Below, piece by piece: positions 19,149-29,352 of a DNA stretch of 64,000 bases. Origin of the DNA: an uncultured Eubacteriales bacterium (GTDB lineage: Bacteria; Bacillota; Clostridia; TANB77; CAG-508). Where the stretch lies: the NCBI GenBank assembly GCA_949288175.1, contig CASEIV010000009.1:110067-174066 (forward strand), given 5' to 3'. The notes under the pieces were generated by a model that did not search any database, was not told where the DNA came from, and saw nothing but the letters and a program-made list of their open reading frames with translations. Both the position numbers and the translations under genes were made by a program. Within the stretch, counting starts at the first letter, position 1, and each line of letters begins with the position of its first letter.

Positions 19149-19207
19149 AATGGCAAGTTTGACAGAAAGTCAAACTTGCCATTTTAACACGTCCCCTTTG
19201 GCAACTT
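19125..19207. terminator. 39-bp perfect inverted repeat, bidirectional terminator (GGGGACGTGT family)
   Basis: Arms 19125-19163 and 19169-19207 are perfectly complementary around a five-base loop and include GGGGACGTGTTAAAATGG. A run of T follows on the plus side, and an A-rich stretch precedes it for the minus side. It separates two converging genes and overlaps the end of the AI-2E gene. The same GGGACGTGT motif recurs in the 24322-24442 hairpin. Confidence 0.9.
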
Positions 19208-19209
19208 TT

Positions 19210-19710
19210 TTATCCTCTTTGTAATAAATATTGTATACCACCATTGGCGATAGCCGTTAAAGTAAGAACAATAATTCCTGCAGCGAAAACACCAGCTATA
19301 ATTGGTGGAATTGCTTTTTTAGGTGGTAAATCTAAAAAGTTTGCGATTAATGAACCAACCCATGCACCTGTTCCAGGTAATGGAATCGCTACAAATACAA
19401 ATAGACCTAAAGCAGCAAAATTTTGTAATCGTTCACTTTCTTCTATTTTTCTAGTAGCTCTTTCAGATGCCCAATCAATAACAACTTTAAATATTTTCCA
19501 TCTACCAAAGAAATCGAATAAAGGTCTAATATATTTTACAATAAAATAGACAGGTATAATATTTCCTATAAAACTACATAAAAAAGATTCTATATAATTT
19601 AAATGAAATGTAAATACACCTACTGGTATTGCGCCTCTTAGTTCGATAATTGGTATCATTCCAACAAAAGCGGTTAATAAATATTTTACGATTAATGGTA
19701 ATCCTGCCAT
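19210..19710 (-). CDS. Small multi-drug export family membrane protein (COG2426)
   Basis: 166 residues from ATG 19710 (MAGLPLIVKYLL), chosen because AAAGGAGG lies 4-5 nt upstream; an earlier ATG at 19746 has no such site. About four membrane helices, with the family motifs ELRGAIP near residue 28 and PLPGTGAWVGSLIA near residue 108. The name small multi-drug exporter is historical; real substrates are poorly established. It converges on the AI-2E gene and diverges from the rpoB leader. Confidence 0.85.
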   Translation of the reverse strand: MAGLPLIVKYLLTAFVGMIPIIELRGAIPVGVFTFHLNYIESFLCSFIGNIIPVYFIVKYIRPLFDFFGRWKIFKVVIDWASERATRKIEESERLQNFAALGLFVFVAIPLPGTGAWVGSLIANFLDLPPKKAIPPIIAGVFAAGIIVLTLTAIANGGIQYLLQRG

Positions 19711-19842
19711 GTTTCCTCCTTTAGTATATAGATTTTTAATTCTCATGTATTGTACTATATATTAAAAAAATTGTCTATAGATGTCATAAAATTAAAATAA
19801 TTTTTTGACTTTGTGATTTTTTGGAAAAATTCCCCAAAAGTA

Positions 19843-19872
19843 TTGACTTCCGTAGACATTTTGATATATAAT
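19843..19872 (+). promoter_or_regulatory. Promoter of rpoB
   Basis: TTGACT (19843-19848), 18-nt spacer, TATAAT (19867-19872). It is the best promoter match upstream of rpoB and implies a 5' leader of about 400 nt. Confidence 0.75.
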
Positions 19873-19879
19873 AATACAG

Positions 19880-20282
19880 ATTTGAAAAAGAGAATTTAAT
19901 TAGCCTAAAAAGAAAAATAAAAAAGGTGATTAAAATAAAGAAAAGTAAATTTTAACGAAATTGAATATTTTGCTAGAGCCAGTTGAAAAATGAAGATTTT
20001 TTGACAGCTCTTTTATTGCCGTTTTATTTATGTAGTAGTTAAATATCATCATTTTTCAAAATCAAAATATACATTCAAAAAATTTTTATTCAAATGTTAA
20101 ATCTTAAAAGAAGAGGAATTAAATATAAGTTTCCCTAAGGAAATTTAAAATTGTAAAAGCAGACAATTTTAAATCTTAGTTAAGAAATTTATGATTTAAG
20201 AAGGACTTCTTTTAACCAATAAATCAAATCAACAATATGTTGATGGTTATTTCTGCTTAATATTTTATATGAGGTGATTTTC
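19880..20282 (+). promoter_or_regulatory. Long untranslated leader of rpoB
   Basis: Roughly 400 nt without a credible gene separate the promoter from rpoB. It can form several stems: TTGAAAAATGA with TCATTTTTCAA (about 19983-20061), TTTCC/GGAAA near 20130, and a perfect 12-bp stem ATTTAAAATTGT with ACAATTTTAAAT near 20143-20174. None ends in a clear T run. In many Firmicutes rplJ-rplL precede rpoB and an L10 leader regulates them; neither gene is here, so this leader may control rpoBC directly. The role is inference. Confidence 0.45.
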
Positions 20283-23200
20283 TTGAAATTAAAAGAAGTG
20301 AAGTACGAGAAGGCTTCTCGTAAAGATTTCTCAAAAGTTGGCGATTATATTGAAATGCCAAATCTTATTAAAGTTCAAAGAGATTCTTATGATTGGTTTG
20401 TAGAAGAAGGACTAGGTGAAGTATTAAAAGATATTTCTCCAATCGAAGATTACTCTGGAAACCTTGTACTTGAATTTTTTGATTACTACATGGAGGACAA
20501 GACAAAATATACAGTAGAAGAAGCAAAGGAAAGAGATGCAACATATTCAACAAGATTACATGTAAAGGTAAGATTAATTAACCGTGAAACAGGTGAAATC
20601 AAAGAGCAAGAAATCTATTTAGGTGATTTTCCACTAATGACAGACAGTGGTACATTTGTTATCAATGGAGCAGAAAGAGTTGTGGTTAGCCAATTAGTTC
20701 GTTCACCAGGCTGTTATTATGCAGAAGAATTTGATACAAAAACAGGAAAAAGAACATATACATCAACTGTTATGCCACTTCGTGGAGCATGGTTAGAATA
20801 TGAAACAGATGGAAATGATATTTTCTGGGTTCGTGTAGACAGAACAAGAAAAGTGCCAGTAACCACTTTATTAAGAGCAATTGGTGTGGCAACAGATGCA
20901 CAAATCTTAGATTTATTTGGTGATGAAGAATTAATCAAAGCAACACTTAATAAAGATACCATTAAAGACCAAGATGAAGCATTAATCGAAATTTATAAAA
21001 AATTAAGACCAGGAGAACTTCCAACTGCAGATGCTGCAAGAAACTTATTTAATGGATTGTTCTATGATAATAGAAGATATGATTTAGCAAAAGTAGGAAG
21101 ATATAAATTCAATCAAAAATTAGCAATCGCTGGAAGAATTAAAGGAAGAGTTGCTGCAATAGATATCGTAGATAGTGAAACAGGAGAAGTATTTGTACAA
21201 GCAGGAGAAGTAATTACAGAAGAAGTTGCAGAAAACATCCAAAATGCAGGAATTAATGTGGTAGATGTTACTGTTGGAGAAAGAACAGTTAGAATTATCG
21301 GAAATAGCACAGTTAATATCCACAAAGTATTACCAAATGTTGATTTAAGCAAATTACATTTTAAAGAATTAGTGAATTATGATGTATTAAAAAATATTAT
21401 AGACAATACAGACGAAAAAGAATTGGTAAAAATCATAGAAGAAAGACAAAATGAATTAGTACCAAAACATATCACAACAGAAGATATGATTGCTTCTATC
21501 AACTATTTACTAAATTTATCACATGGATTAGGTGAACCAGATGATATTGACCATTTAGCAAATCGTAGAATCCGTTGTGTTGGTGAATTATTACAAAATC
21601 AATTTAGAATTGGTTTAACAAGATTAGAAAGAGTTGTTCGTGAAAGAATGACCATTCAAGATTTAGATGTAGTAACACCACAAACATTAATCAATACAAA
21701 ACCAATTACATCAGCTATTAGAGAATTTTTTGGAAGTTCACAATTATCACAATTCATGGACCAAACAAACCCACTTTCAGAATTAACACATAAAAGAAGA
21801 ATTTCTGCATTAGGACCTGGAGGATTAACAAGAGATAGAGCAGGATTTGAGGTTCGTGATATTCACTATACACATTATGGTAGATTATGTCCAATCGAGT
21901 CACCAGAAGGACCAAACATTGGATTAATCTCAGCATTATCATCATTTGCACAAATTAATGAATATGGATTTATCGAAACACCATATAGAAAAGTAGATCC
22001 AGAAACACATAAATTAACAGACATTGTAGAATATATGAGTGCAGATGTAGAAGACAATTATATTATTGCACAAGCATCAGAACCAATTAACAAAGACGGA
22101 AGTTTTATAAACCCAAGAATTAGGGTTAGATATAGAAATGAAGTTATCGAAGTAGACAAAGATAAAGTACAATATGTAGATGTTTCACCAAAACAATTAG
22201 TTTCTATTGCGGCAGCTATGATTCCATTCTTAGAGCATGACGACGCAAAAAGAGCGTTAATGGGTGCTAACATGCAACGTCAAGCAGTTCCTTTGATGAT
22301 TACAGAAAGCCCAATTGTTGGTACAGGTATTGAATATAGAGCAGCAAAAGATTCAGGAATCTTAGTATTAGCAGAAGATGATGGTGTTATCGAAAAAGTA
22401 ACAGGAGATGCTATCACAGTTAAATATAATAATGGAAAAACAGTTGTACATAAATTACGTAAATTCAAAAGAACCAATGGTGGTACATGTATTAACCAAA
22501 AACCAATTATAAAAACTGGTGAAAAGGTTAAAAAAGGTGATGCCATTGCAGATGGACCATCAACAAAAAATGGGGAAATGGCATTAGGTAAAAACGTATT
22601 AGTTGCTTTCTCAACATGGGAAGGATATAACTATGAGGATGCTATTCTATTAAATGAAAGATTAGTAAAAGAAGATGTATTTACATCGATTCATATAGAA
22701 GAATATGATTGCGAATGTAGAGATACAAAACTAGGTGCAGAAGAAATCACAAGAGACATTCCAAACATTGGTGATGATTCATTAAAAGACCTAGATGAAA
22801 ATGGAATTATCCGTATTGGTGCAGAAGTAAGACCAGGAGATATCTTAGTTGGAAAAGTAACACCAAAAGGAGAAACAGAATTAACAGCTGAAGAAAGATT
22901 ATTAAGAGCTATCTTTGGTGAAAAAGCAAGAGAAGTAAGAGATACATCATTAAGAGTACCTCATGGAGAAGCAGGAACGATTGTAGATGTTAAAATCTTT
23001 ACAAGAGAAAATTCAGATGAATTAGGACCTGGTGTTAACCAAATTATTAGATGTTATATTGCAACAAAGAGAAAAATATCAGTCGGAGATAAAATGGCTG
23101 GACGTCATGGTAACAAAGGTGTTATCTCAAGAGTATTACCAGAAGAAGATATGCCATTTATGCCAGATGGTACACCAATTGATATCTTATTAAACCCTCT

Positions 23201-24050
23201 TGGAGTTCCATCTCGTATGAACTTGGGGCAAGTACTAGAAGTTCACTTAGGAGGAGCAGCAAAAGCTTTAGGATGGCATATATCTACGCCAGTATTTGAT
23301 GGGGCAACACAAGAAGACGTTGAAAAATTATTAGCAGAAGCTGGAATGAATAAAGATGGTAAAACCACATTATATGATGGTAGAACTGGAGAACCATTTG
23401 CAAGCCCAATCACAGTTGGTGTTATGTATATGTTAAAACTACATCACTTAGTAGATGATAAAATCCATGCTCGTTCAACAGGACCATACTCATTAGTTAC
23501 ACAACAACCTCTAGGAGGAAAGGCACAATTTGGTGGACAACGTTTTGGAGAAATGGAAGTGTGGGCATTAGAGGCTTATGGTGCATCATATACATTACAA
23601 GAAATGTTAACAGTTAAATCTGACGATGTTGTCGGAAGAGTAAAAACTTATGAAGCTATCGTTAAAGGTGAAAATGTTCCAGAACCAGGTGTTCCAGAAA
23701 GCTTTAAAGTATTAGTAAAAGAACTTCAATCTTTAGGATTAGATGTTAGATTATATTCTGAAGATAACCAAGAACTAGAATTAAAAGAAAATATCGAAGA
23801 CGGAATTGAATATGACCCAGAGAAAGAAAAGAAATATCTAGCTGAAGATGAAGTAGTGGCAGATGGAGATTTAGACGATGGTTATACAGAGGAAAGTACA
23901 GAGGATGATATCCTACTAGAAGATGAGAATGAATCATTAGACGATGGAAATGATGAGTTATTTGAAGGTTTAGATGATGAAGATGATGAAATGTTCTTTG
24001 GCAATGATTTGGCAGGAGATAATTTGGATAATGATAGTGACATTATTTAA
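20283..24050 (+). CDS. rpoB: RNA polymerase beta subunit
   Basis: About 1255 residues. I start at TTG 20283 ([14 protein letters not shown]), 6 nt after GAGGTGA; an upstream in-frame GTG at 20274 falls in that binding site. All core regions are present, including the rifampicin pocket [20 protein letters not shown] followed by [15 protein letters not shown], with the usual Asp, His and Ser, so it looks rifampicin-susceptible. [20 protein letters not shown] and the C-terminal [20 protein letters not shown] are intact. It ends in a long acidic tail (about 70 residues rich in Asp and Glu). It is separated from rpoC by 412 nt of structured DNA, unusual for this operon. Confidence 0.98.
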   Translation: MKLKEVKYEKASRKDFSKVGDYIEMPNLIKVQRDSYDWFVEEGLGEVLKDISPIEDYSGNLVLEFFDYYMEDKTKYTVEEAKERDATYSTRLHVKVRLINRETGEIKEQEIYLGDFPLMTDSGTFVINGAERVVVSQLVRSPGCYYAEEFDTKTGKRTYTSTVMPLRGAWLEYETDGNDIFWVRVDRTRKVPVTTLLRAIGVATDAQILDLFGDEELIKATLNKDTIKDQDEALIEIYKKLRPGELPTADAARNLFNGLFYDNRRYDLAKVGRYKFNQKLAIAGRIKGRVAAIDIVDSETGEVFVQAGEVITEEVAENIQNAGINVVDVTVGERTVRIIGNSTVNIHKVLPNVDLSKLHFKELVNYDVLKNIIDNTDEKELVKIIEERQNELVPKHITTEDMIASINYLLNLSHGLGEPDDIDHLANRRIRCVGELLQNQFRIGLTRLERVVRERMTIQDLDVVTPQTLINTKPITSAIREFFGSSQLSQFMDQTNPLSELTHKRRISALGPGGLTRDRAGFEVRDIHYTHYGRLCPIESPEGPNIGLISALSSFAQINEYGFIETPYRKVDPETHKLTDIVEYMSADVEDNYIIAQASEPINKDGSFINPRIRVRYRNEVIEVDKDKVQYVDVSPKQLVSIAAAMIPFLEHDDAKRALMGANMQRQAVPLMITESPIVGTGIEYRAAKDSGILVLAEDDGVIEKVTGDAITVKYNNGKTVVHKLRKFKRTNGGTCINQKPIIKTGEKVKKGDAIADGPSTKNGEMALGKNVLVAFSTWEGYNYEDAILLNERLVKEDVFTSIHIEEYDCECRDTKLGAEEITRDIPNIGDDSLKDLDENGIIRIGAEVRPGDILVGKVTPKGETELTAEERLLRAIFGEKAREVRDTSLRVPHGEAGTIVDVKIFTRENSDELGPGVNQIIRCYIATKRKISVGDKMAGRHGNKGVISRVLPEEDMPFMPDGTPIDILLNPLGVPSRMNLGQVLEVHLGGAAKALGWHISTPVFDGATQEDVEKLLAEAGMNKDGKTTLYDGRTGEPFASPITVGVMYMLKLHHLVDDKIHARSTGPYSLVTQQPLGGKAQFGGQRFGEMEVWALEAYGASYTLQEMLTVKSDDVVGRVKTYEAIVKGENVPEPGVPESFKVLVKELQSLGLDVRLYSEDNQELELKENIEDGIEYDPEKEKKYLAEDEVVADGDLDDGYTEESTEDDILLEDENESLDDGNDELFEGLDDEDDEMFFGNDLAGDNLDNDSDII

Positions 24051-24061
24051 AACGAACTAAG

Positions 24062-24188
24062 GTAAACGAATGAAAAGCAGCATCTTGCGCATTTTTGTTT
24101 CTTATATAGCCTTCGATGTACAAGGAGTACACCTTCAGTCTATATAATTCAACAAAAATGCACAATATACTACTTTTGCTTCGTTTAC
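24062..24188. repeat. Nested inverted repeat between rpoB and rpoC, element E
   Basis: GTAAACGAA...CATTTTTGTT (24062-24099) pairs with AACAAAAATG...TTCGTTTAC (24151-24188) with several differences. An inner stem TTATATAG/CTATATAA and GTAC/GTAC close a short loop. Most differences are C opposite A on the plus strand, which become G-U pairs on the minus strand, so the structure may belong to a minus-strand RNA or to an element in reverse orientation. Confidence 0.6.
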
Positions 24189-24232
24189 GAAGTGAGTAAA
24201 CAGAAATTAGAAAAATAAAATTAACTGAATAA

Positions 24233-24305
24233 ATTCTAAAAAGGAAAGGGGCGACAGGAAGGAATTGCACCAGCGGTGGCTAGACCTCTTAACCTGTTTT
24301 AGAAT
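24233..24305. other. GC-rich candidate structured element between rpoB and rpoC
   Basis: ATTCTAAAA (24233-24241) pairs with TTTTAGAAT (24297-24305), enclosing ACAGG/CCTGT and CACC/GGTG pairs. The core is markedly more GC-rich than its surroundings and encodes nothing. It could be a small structured RNA or a mobile-repeat remnant; no known family was recognised. Confidence 0.4.
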
Positions 24306-24321
24306 TACCCAAAAGAAACGT

Positions 24322-24442
24322 TAGGGACGTGTCAAATCGTTCAAAAATTGAACGAAAGGGACAGACCTAAACGTTTTAAAGATTAATAATTAATAGGGTC
24401 TGTCCCTTTTGTTCAATTTTTGAACGATTTGACACGTCCCTA
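24322..24442. repeat. 46-bp inverted repeat hairpin before rpoC (GGGACGTGT family)
   Basis: Arms 24322-24367 and 24397-24442 pair over 46 bp with a single G-T pair and a 29-nt AT-rich loop. The arms contain TAGGGACGTGTCAAATCG and AAAGGGACAGACC, related to the hairpin at 19125. It ends 20 nt before the rpoC start, so it could influence rpoC expression. No T run follows. Confidence 0.85.
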
Positions 24443-24462
24443 TTGTTCAAGGGGGAAATAAA

Positions 24463-25062
24463 GTGGACGAATTAGATATTTTTAATAAATTAAAAATAGG
24501 AATTGCATCAGATGAAAAAGTAAGAGAATGGTCAAAAGGAGAAGTAAAAAAACCAGAGACCATTAACTACAGAACATTAAAACCAGAAAAAGATGGACTT
24601 TTCTGTGAAAGAATATTTGGTCCTACAAAAGACTGGGAATGTCATTGTGGTAAATATAAAAGAGTAAGATATAAAGGAATCGTGTGTGATAGATGTGGTG
24701 TTGAAGTAACTAAATCAAAAGTTAGAAGAGAAAGAATGGGGCATATTGAATTGGCAGCACCAGTTGCACATATATGGTATTTTAAAGGAATTCCAAGTAG
24801 AATTGCCTTAATGCTTGATATTTCACCAAGAAATCTAGAAAAAATTATTTATTTTGCTTCATATGTTGTAATAGATAAAGGAACAACAAATTTAGAAAAA
24901 TGTCAAGTTTTAAATGAAAAAGAATACCATGAAGCAGAAGAAAAATATGGTAGAGGTTCTTTTAAAGCAAAAATGGGAGCAGAAGCTTTAAGAGAATTAC
25001 TAGAACAAATTGATGTAGAAAAATTATCTGCAATGCAAGTGAGCAAAAGAAAAGCAAATTGA
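24463..25062 (+). CDS. rpoC: RNA polymerase beta' subunit, N-terminal part (frame break)
   Basis: 199 residues from GTG 24463 after GGGGGAA. It contains the start of beta': the zinc-binding [40 protein letters not shown] and [20 protein letters not shown]. Homology then stops and the frame reads eleven unrelated codons to TGA at 25060. The remainder of beta' continues in the next frame from about 25032. Compared with other RpoC proteins about seven or eight residues of the EKL...GxQKK helical segment are missing, so a deletion of about 22 nt (3n+1) is the simplest reading. Since rpoC is essential, this is an assembly or sequencing error, a truly split subunit, or recoding. Confidence 0.9.
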   Translation: MDELDIFNKLKIGIASDEKVREWSKGEVKKPETINYRTLKPEKDGLFCERIFGPTKDWECHCGKYKRVRYKGIVCDRCGVEVTKSKVRRERMGHIELAAPVAHIWYFKGIPSRIALMLDISPRNLEKIIYFASYVVIDKGTTNLEKCQVLNEKEYHEAEEKYGRGSFKAKMGAEALRELLEQIDVEKLSAMQVSKRKAN

Positions 25063-27968
25063 TTAAAAGATTAGATACTGTAGAAGCATTCAGACTTTCA
25101 GGAAATAGACCTGAATGGATGGTTATGAATGTTATTCCAGTTATTCCACCAGATTTAAGACCAATGGTACAATTAGATGGTGGTAGATTTGCAACATCTG
25201 ATTTAAATGACTTATATAGAAGAGTTATTAACAGAAATAACAGATTAAAAAGATTACTAGAATTAGGCGCACCAGAAATCATTGTTAGAAATGAAAAAAG
25301 AATGTTACAAGAATCTGTAGATGCCCTAATCGACAATGGAAGAAGAGGCAGACCAGTAACAGGTGCTGGAAATAGACCATTAAAATCTTTATCAGATTTA
25401 TTAAAAGGAAAACAAGGTCGTTTCCGTCAAAACTTACTTGGAAAACGTGTTGACTATTCAGGACGTTCTGTTATCGTTGTAGGACCAGAACTTAAAATCT
25501 ATCAATGTGGTCTTCCAAAAGAAATGGCTGTAGAATTATTCAAACCATTTGTTATGAGAGAATTAGTTGGTAGAGGAATTGCACAAAATATCAAAAATGC
25601 AAAAAGAATGGTAGAAAGATTAAGACCAGAAGTATGGGGAATCTTAGAAGAAGTTATTAAAGACCACCCAGTTATGTTAAACCGTGCGCCTACACTACAT
25701 AGATTAGGTATTCAAAGTTTCGAACCAGTATTAGTAGAAGGTAGAGCAATCAAACTTCACCCATTAGTTTGTGAAGCATTTAATGCTGACTTCGACGGTG
25801 ACCAAATGGCTGTCCATTTACCATTATCACCAGAAGCACAAGCAGAATCTAGATATTTAATGCTTTCAACAAATAACTTATTAAAACCACAAGATGGTAA
25901 ACCAGTAGCTGTACCAAGACTAGATATGATTTTAGGAAGTTATTATCTAACAATGGTATTAGATGGAGAAAAAGGTGAAGGAACATATTATAAAGACCCA
26001 GAAGAAGCTTTAATGGCATTTGAAAACCATGAAGTAGGTATTCACGCAAAAATCTTTGTAAGAATTTCTAAAGAAATTGATGGAGAAATCAAAACAAAGA
26101 AAGTAGAAACAAGTGTTGGAAGAATTATCTTTAACCAAGGAATTCCACAAGATTTAGGATTTATTGATAGAAAAGAAGATCCATTCCAATATGAAATTAG
26201 TTTCCCAGTTATGAAAAAATCAATGGGAAATATCATTGAAAGAGTTATCAGAACACATGGATTAACAGAATCAGCAGAAGTAATCGACTATATCAAAGCA
26301 TTAGGATTTAAATATTCAACTTTAGCAGGTATTACATTCTCAATGAGTGATGTACAAGTACCTGAAGCGAAAAAAGGATTATTACAAGAAGCAGATAGCA
26401 AAATCGAAAATATTAGAAAACAATATGCAAGAGGTTTAATCACAAACGATGAGCGTTATTCAGAAGTTATCAAAGTATGGGAAGACACAACAAACAAAGT
26501 TAGTGATGCCATGGAAGATAACTTTGACGAATTAAACCCAATCTATATGATGGTTAAATCTGGAGCCAGAGGTAACATGAGCCAGTTAAGACAAATTGCT
26601 GGTATGCGTGGATTGATGGCAAGTACAACAGGTAAAGCAGTTGAAATACCAATTAAATCATCATTTGCAGAAGGACTAGATGCCTTAGAGTACTTCATTT
26701 CTGCCCATGGTGCAAGAAAAGGACTTTCAGATACAGCTTTAAGAACAGCTGACTCTGGATACTTAACAAGAAGATTGGTTGACGTATCACAAGATATTAT
26801 CGTAAGAGAACATGATTGTGGTACAGATGATGGAATTATTGTTTATGATATTAAAGATGGACAACAAGTCATTGAAAAAATGCAAGAAAGATTATTAGGA
26901 AGATTCCCTGTTGAAGATGTATATAACCCAGAAACAAAAGAACTAATTGTGGATGCAAATACTATGATTACAGAAAAAATTGCTGATGAAATCGTAGCAG
27001 CTGGAATTGAAAAACTAAAAGTACGTTCTGTACTTGGATGCCGTTCAAAACATGGTGTATGTCAAAAATGTTATGGTATGGGATTAGCAAGAAGAGACTT
27101 AGTATCAATAGGTGAAGCAATTGGTATTATTGCAGCACAATCAATTGGTGAACCAGGTACACAGCTTACAATGAGAACAATTCACTCTGGTGGTGTTGCT
27201 GGTGTAGCAGATATTACACAAGGTCTTCCAAGGGTTGAAGAGTTATTTGAAGCTAGAAAACCAAAAGGACTTGCTATTATCTCAGAAATTGAAGGTAAAG
27301 TAAAAATCAAAGAAACCAAAAAGAAAAAAGAAGTTATTGTTACAGGAAAAGATAATTCAAAATCTTATACAATTCCATTTGGTTCAAAAATGAAAGTAAA
27401 AGAAGGAGACATGGTAGAAGTAGGAGAACCATTAATTGAAGGTTCAATTAACCCAGCCGAAATCTTAACATTAAAAGGACCAGAAGGCGTATATGAATAC
27501 TTGATTTCAGAAGTGCAAAAAGTATATAGAAATCAAGGTGTTGATATTAATGATAAACATATCGAGGTTATTGGTAGACAAATGCTTAAGAAAGTAAGAG
27601 TTGAAGATAATGGAGATACAGATATGTTCCCAGGTTCATTAATCGATATGTATGAATTTGAAGATAAAAACAATGAAGCAATTAGCGAAGGAAAGAGACC
27701 TGCAACAGGAAAAAGAGTATTACTTGGTATTACCAAAGCAGCTCTTGCAACAGACAGTTTCTTATCAGCAGCGTCATTCCAAGAAACAACAAGAGTTCTT
27801 ACAGATGCAGCTGTTAAGGGTAAAACAGACGATTTAATGGGATTAAAAGAAAATGTTATCATTGGTAAATTAATTCCAGCAGGTACAGGAATGCAAAAAT
27901 ATCAAAACATTCATATCAATACGGAAAAAGAATTAGAACAAGTAGCAGATACAGAAAATATGGAATAA
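25059..27968 (+). CDS. rpoC: RNA polymerase beta' subunit, main part (frame break)
   Basis: 969 residues if started at TTG 25059, which overlaps the upstream stop (TTGA); homology extends further upstream in this frame ([20 protein letters not shown] from about 25032). It holds the catalytic [12 protein letters not shown] (near residue 242), the bridge and trigger helices ([19 protein letters not shown]), the second zinc site ([20 protein letters not shown]) and the C-terminal PAGTGM. Together with the N-terminal part the length is close to a normal Firmicutes RpoC. No good ribosome binding site precedes the TTG, so independent initiation is doubtful. Confidence 0.93.
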   Translation: MIKRLDTVEAFRLSGNRPEWMVMNVIPVIPPDLRPMVQLDGGRFATSDLNDLYRRVINRNNRLKRLLELGAPEIIVRNEKRMLQESVDALIDNGRRGRPVTGAGNRPLKSLSDLLKGKQGRFRQNLLGKRVDYSGRSVIVVGPELKIYQCGLPKEMAVELFKPFVMRELVGRGIAQNIKNAKRMVERLRPEVWGILEEVIKDHPVMLNRAPTLHRLGIQSFEPVLVEGRAIKLHPLVCEAFNADFDGDQMAVHLPLSPEAQAESRYLMLSTNNLLKPQDGKPVAVPRLDMILGSYYLTMVLDGEKGEGTYYKDPEEALMAFENHEVGIHAKIFVRISKEIDGEIKTKKVETSVGRIIFNQGIPQDLGFIDRKEDPFQYEISFPVMKKSMGNIIERVIRTHGLTESAEVIDYIKALGFKYSTLAGITFSMSDVQVPEAKKGLLQEADSKIENIRKQYARGLITNDERYSEVIKVWEDTTNKVSDAMEDNFDELNPIYMMVKSGARGNMSQLRQIAGMRGLMASTTGKAVEIPIKSSFAEGLDALEYFISAHGARKGLSDTALRTADSGYLTRRLVDVSQDIIVREHDCGTDDGIIVYDIKDGQQVIEKMQERLLGRFPVEDVYNPETKELIVDANTMITEKIADEIVAAGIEKLKVRSVLGCRSKHGVCQKCYGMGLARRDLVSIGEAIGIIAAQSIGEPGTQLTMRTIHSGGVAGVADITQGLPRVEELFEARKPKGLAIISEIEGKVKIKETKKKKEVIVTGKDNSKSYTIPFGSKMKVKEGDMVEVGEPLIEGSINPAEILTLKGPEGVYEYLISEVQKVYRNQGVDINDKHIEVIGRQMLKKVRVEDNGDTDMFPGSLIDMYEFEDKNNEAISEGKRPATGKRVLLGITKAALATDSFLSAASFQETTRVLTDAAVKGKTDDLMGLKENVIIGKLIPAGTGMQKYQNIHINTEKELEQVADTENME

Positions 27969-27972
27969 AATG

Positions 27973-28014
27973 AAAAAGTTGCCAAAAGGAATGTGTCTTT
28001 TTGACAACTTTTTT
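27973..28014 (+). terminator. Terminator of rpoC
   Basis: AAAAAGTTG and CAAAA pair with TTTTG and CAACTTTTT, followed by T bases, just after the rpoC stop. A second hairpin (TTGTATAG with CTATACAA, about 28016-28047) follows. Confidence 0.8.
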
Positions 28015-28040
28015 ATTGTATAGAAAAATCGCTTTTCCTA

Positions 28041-28110
28041 TACAATAAAAAACAACGTTGCACAGAAAAATTGCATAGCAATTTTTCGTGTTGCTTCACG
28101 CTAACGATTG
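28041..28110 (+). repeat. Dispersed repeat, partial copy 2
   Basis: ACAATAAAAAACAACGTTGC then AGAAAAATTGCATAGCAATTTTTC match the copies at 17850 and 36790, but the 3' half diverges. It lies downstream of the rpoC terminator. The rest of 28015-28245 is AT-rich with no further gene. Confidence 0.75.
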
Positions 28111-28245
28111 CACACAATTTTACTTATTAATTTTAAAAATTTATAAAGAAATAGAAATAGTCATTACAAAAGAGAAGATATGTGTTATAATTATTAAAAA
28201 TGGCTTAAAATATTTATTTTACAAAAAATGAAAAGGAGAAAATTT

Positions 28246-29196
28246 ATGGTAGAGAAAAACTTAAGAAACGAGAAAGGTTCCATTACTCTATTTGTATTAC
28301 TTGCTATAGTACTCTTTTTAATCGTAATAGTTAATATGTTTATAACTAGTACGAACAAGAACAGAATACAAGTATCAGAACTTGATAAAATAAAGGAAGA
28401 ATATGGAAAAGATATAGAAAATATAGATCAAATATATGCGGAAGAATTAGAAAAAGCACAAAAAACAGTAGAAGATTTAAAAGTAGGGGATAGAGTATAT
28501 TATGATACAGGAGATACAAGTGTAGGAGATGAAGGTATTATAGAATGTATCGTGTTATATGATAAGGCATATAATGATGAAAATGGAACAGATTATGGAG
28601 TACAAATGATATCCAGAGATGTAATATATAAAGGAAATAATGTAGATTCAGTTACATTAGGAACTATGGGAGATTTTAATGCATCAAGAGAATCATATAA
28701 TAATGCATTAGGAATATTGTATGAAAAAGCACAAGAATATTTAAATAGTGCAGACAAAACAGAAACACCAGTGATAGCAACTAGTGCAAGATGTGTAGGA
28801 AGTAAACCAGATGATCCTGATTGGGATACAGAGGAAATGTATATTAGTGAAGAACCTTATATGGCAGAGTATAATAATACATTAAAAGTAAAAGATGATT
28901 ATTATTCCATAGATTTGAATCAGATGAGAGCTATAGAGAATATTGATGTAGATACAGCAAGTGAATCTTATTGGTTAGCTTCTCGAGATGTATTTTCAAA
29001 CCAAGAAGGAACAGCATTTCATGTGCAAACCACAGGTGATTATTATGAATTGTGTATAATTGCTTCAGCAGGTTCTTTTGCTATAGCAGAGGGGTTAGCT
29101 GATACACATGGCTTTCGACCAGTGTTTACGCTAAAGGATGGAGTGAAATTAACAGAAGGAGATGGTGTAAATACACCATACACATTAGCGCCATAA
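28246..29196 (+). CDS. Membrane-anchored, pilin-like N-terminus with DUF6273-type C-terminal domain
   Basis: 316 residues from ATG 28246 (MVEKNLRNEKGSITLFVLL), with AAAAGGAG 6 nt upstream; an upstream ATG at 28228 overlaps that site. The N-terminus, short, basic, then NEKG followed by a hydrophobic helix, resembles prepilin-type or Tad-like signals. A coiled-coil-prone stretch follows and then a globular domain ending YWLASRD...GFRPVFTLKDGVKLTEGDG, typical of the DUF6273 family of surface proteins in gut Firmicutes. Function unknown. No partner pilus genes are nearby. Confidence 0.75.
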   Translation: MVEKNLRNEKGSITLFVLLAIVLFLIVIVNMFITSTNKNRIQVSELDKIKEEYGKDIENIDQIYAEELEKAQKTVEDLKVGDRVYYDTGDTSVGDEGIIECIVLYDKAYNDENGTDYGVQMISRDVIYKGNNVDSVTLGTMGDFNASRESYNNALGILYEKAQEYLNSADKTETPVIATSARCVGSKPDDPDWDTEEMYISEEPYMAEYNNTLKVKDDYYSIDLNQMRAIENIDVDTASESYWLASRDVFSNQEGTAFHVQTTGDYYELCIIASAGSFAIAEGLADTHGFRPVFTLKDGVKLTEGDGVNTPYTLAP

Positions 29197-29292
29197 AATA
29201 AAAATTAGGTCTTACTGTCAAAATGAAAAGATATATGTTATTTCAATTGTAGTAATTAAATTTTGATTAAATACGTGTAAATGCTGAAAAAC

Positions 29293-29321
29293 TTGACAAA
29301 TACTCTATTTACCAGTAAAAT
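29293..29321 (+). promoter_or_regulatory. Promoter of gdpP
   Basis: TTGACA (29293-29298), 17-nt spacer, TAAAAT (29316-29321), 31 nt before the ATG. Confidence 0.75.
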
Positions 29322-29352
29322 ATAATAGAGTAATTATAAGGAGAAAATATTT

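Noticed and set aside
24241..24305. tRNA gene in the rpoB-rpoC spacer
   Set aside because: There is no acceptor stem, T-loop GTTCRA or anticodon arm arrangement.
25020..25062. rpoC break as a fourth CGG frameshift site
   Set aside because: No CGG is present, the frame change is -1 (or +2), and residues are missing; the +1 frame also has a stop at 25040.
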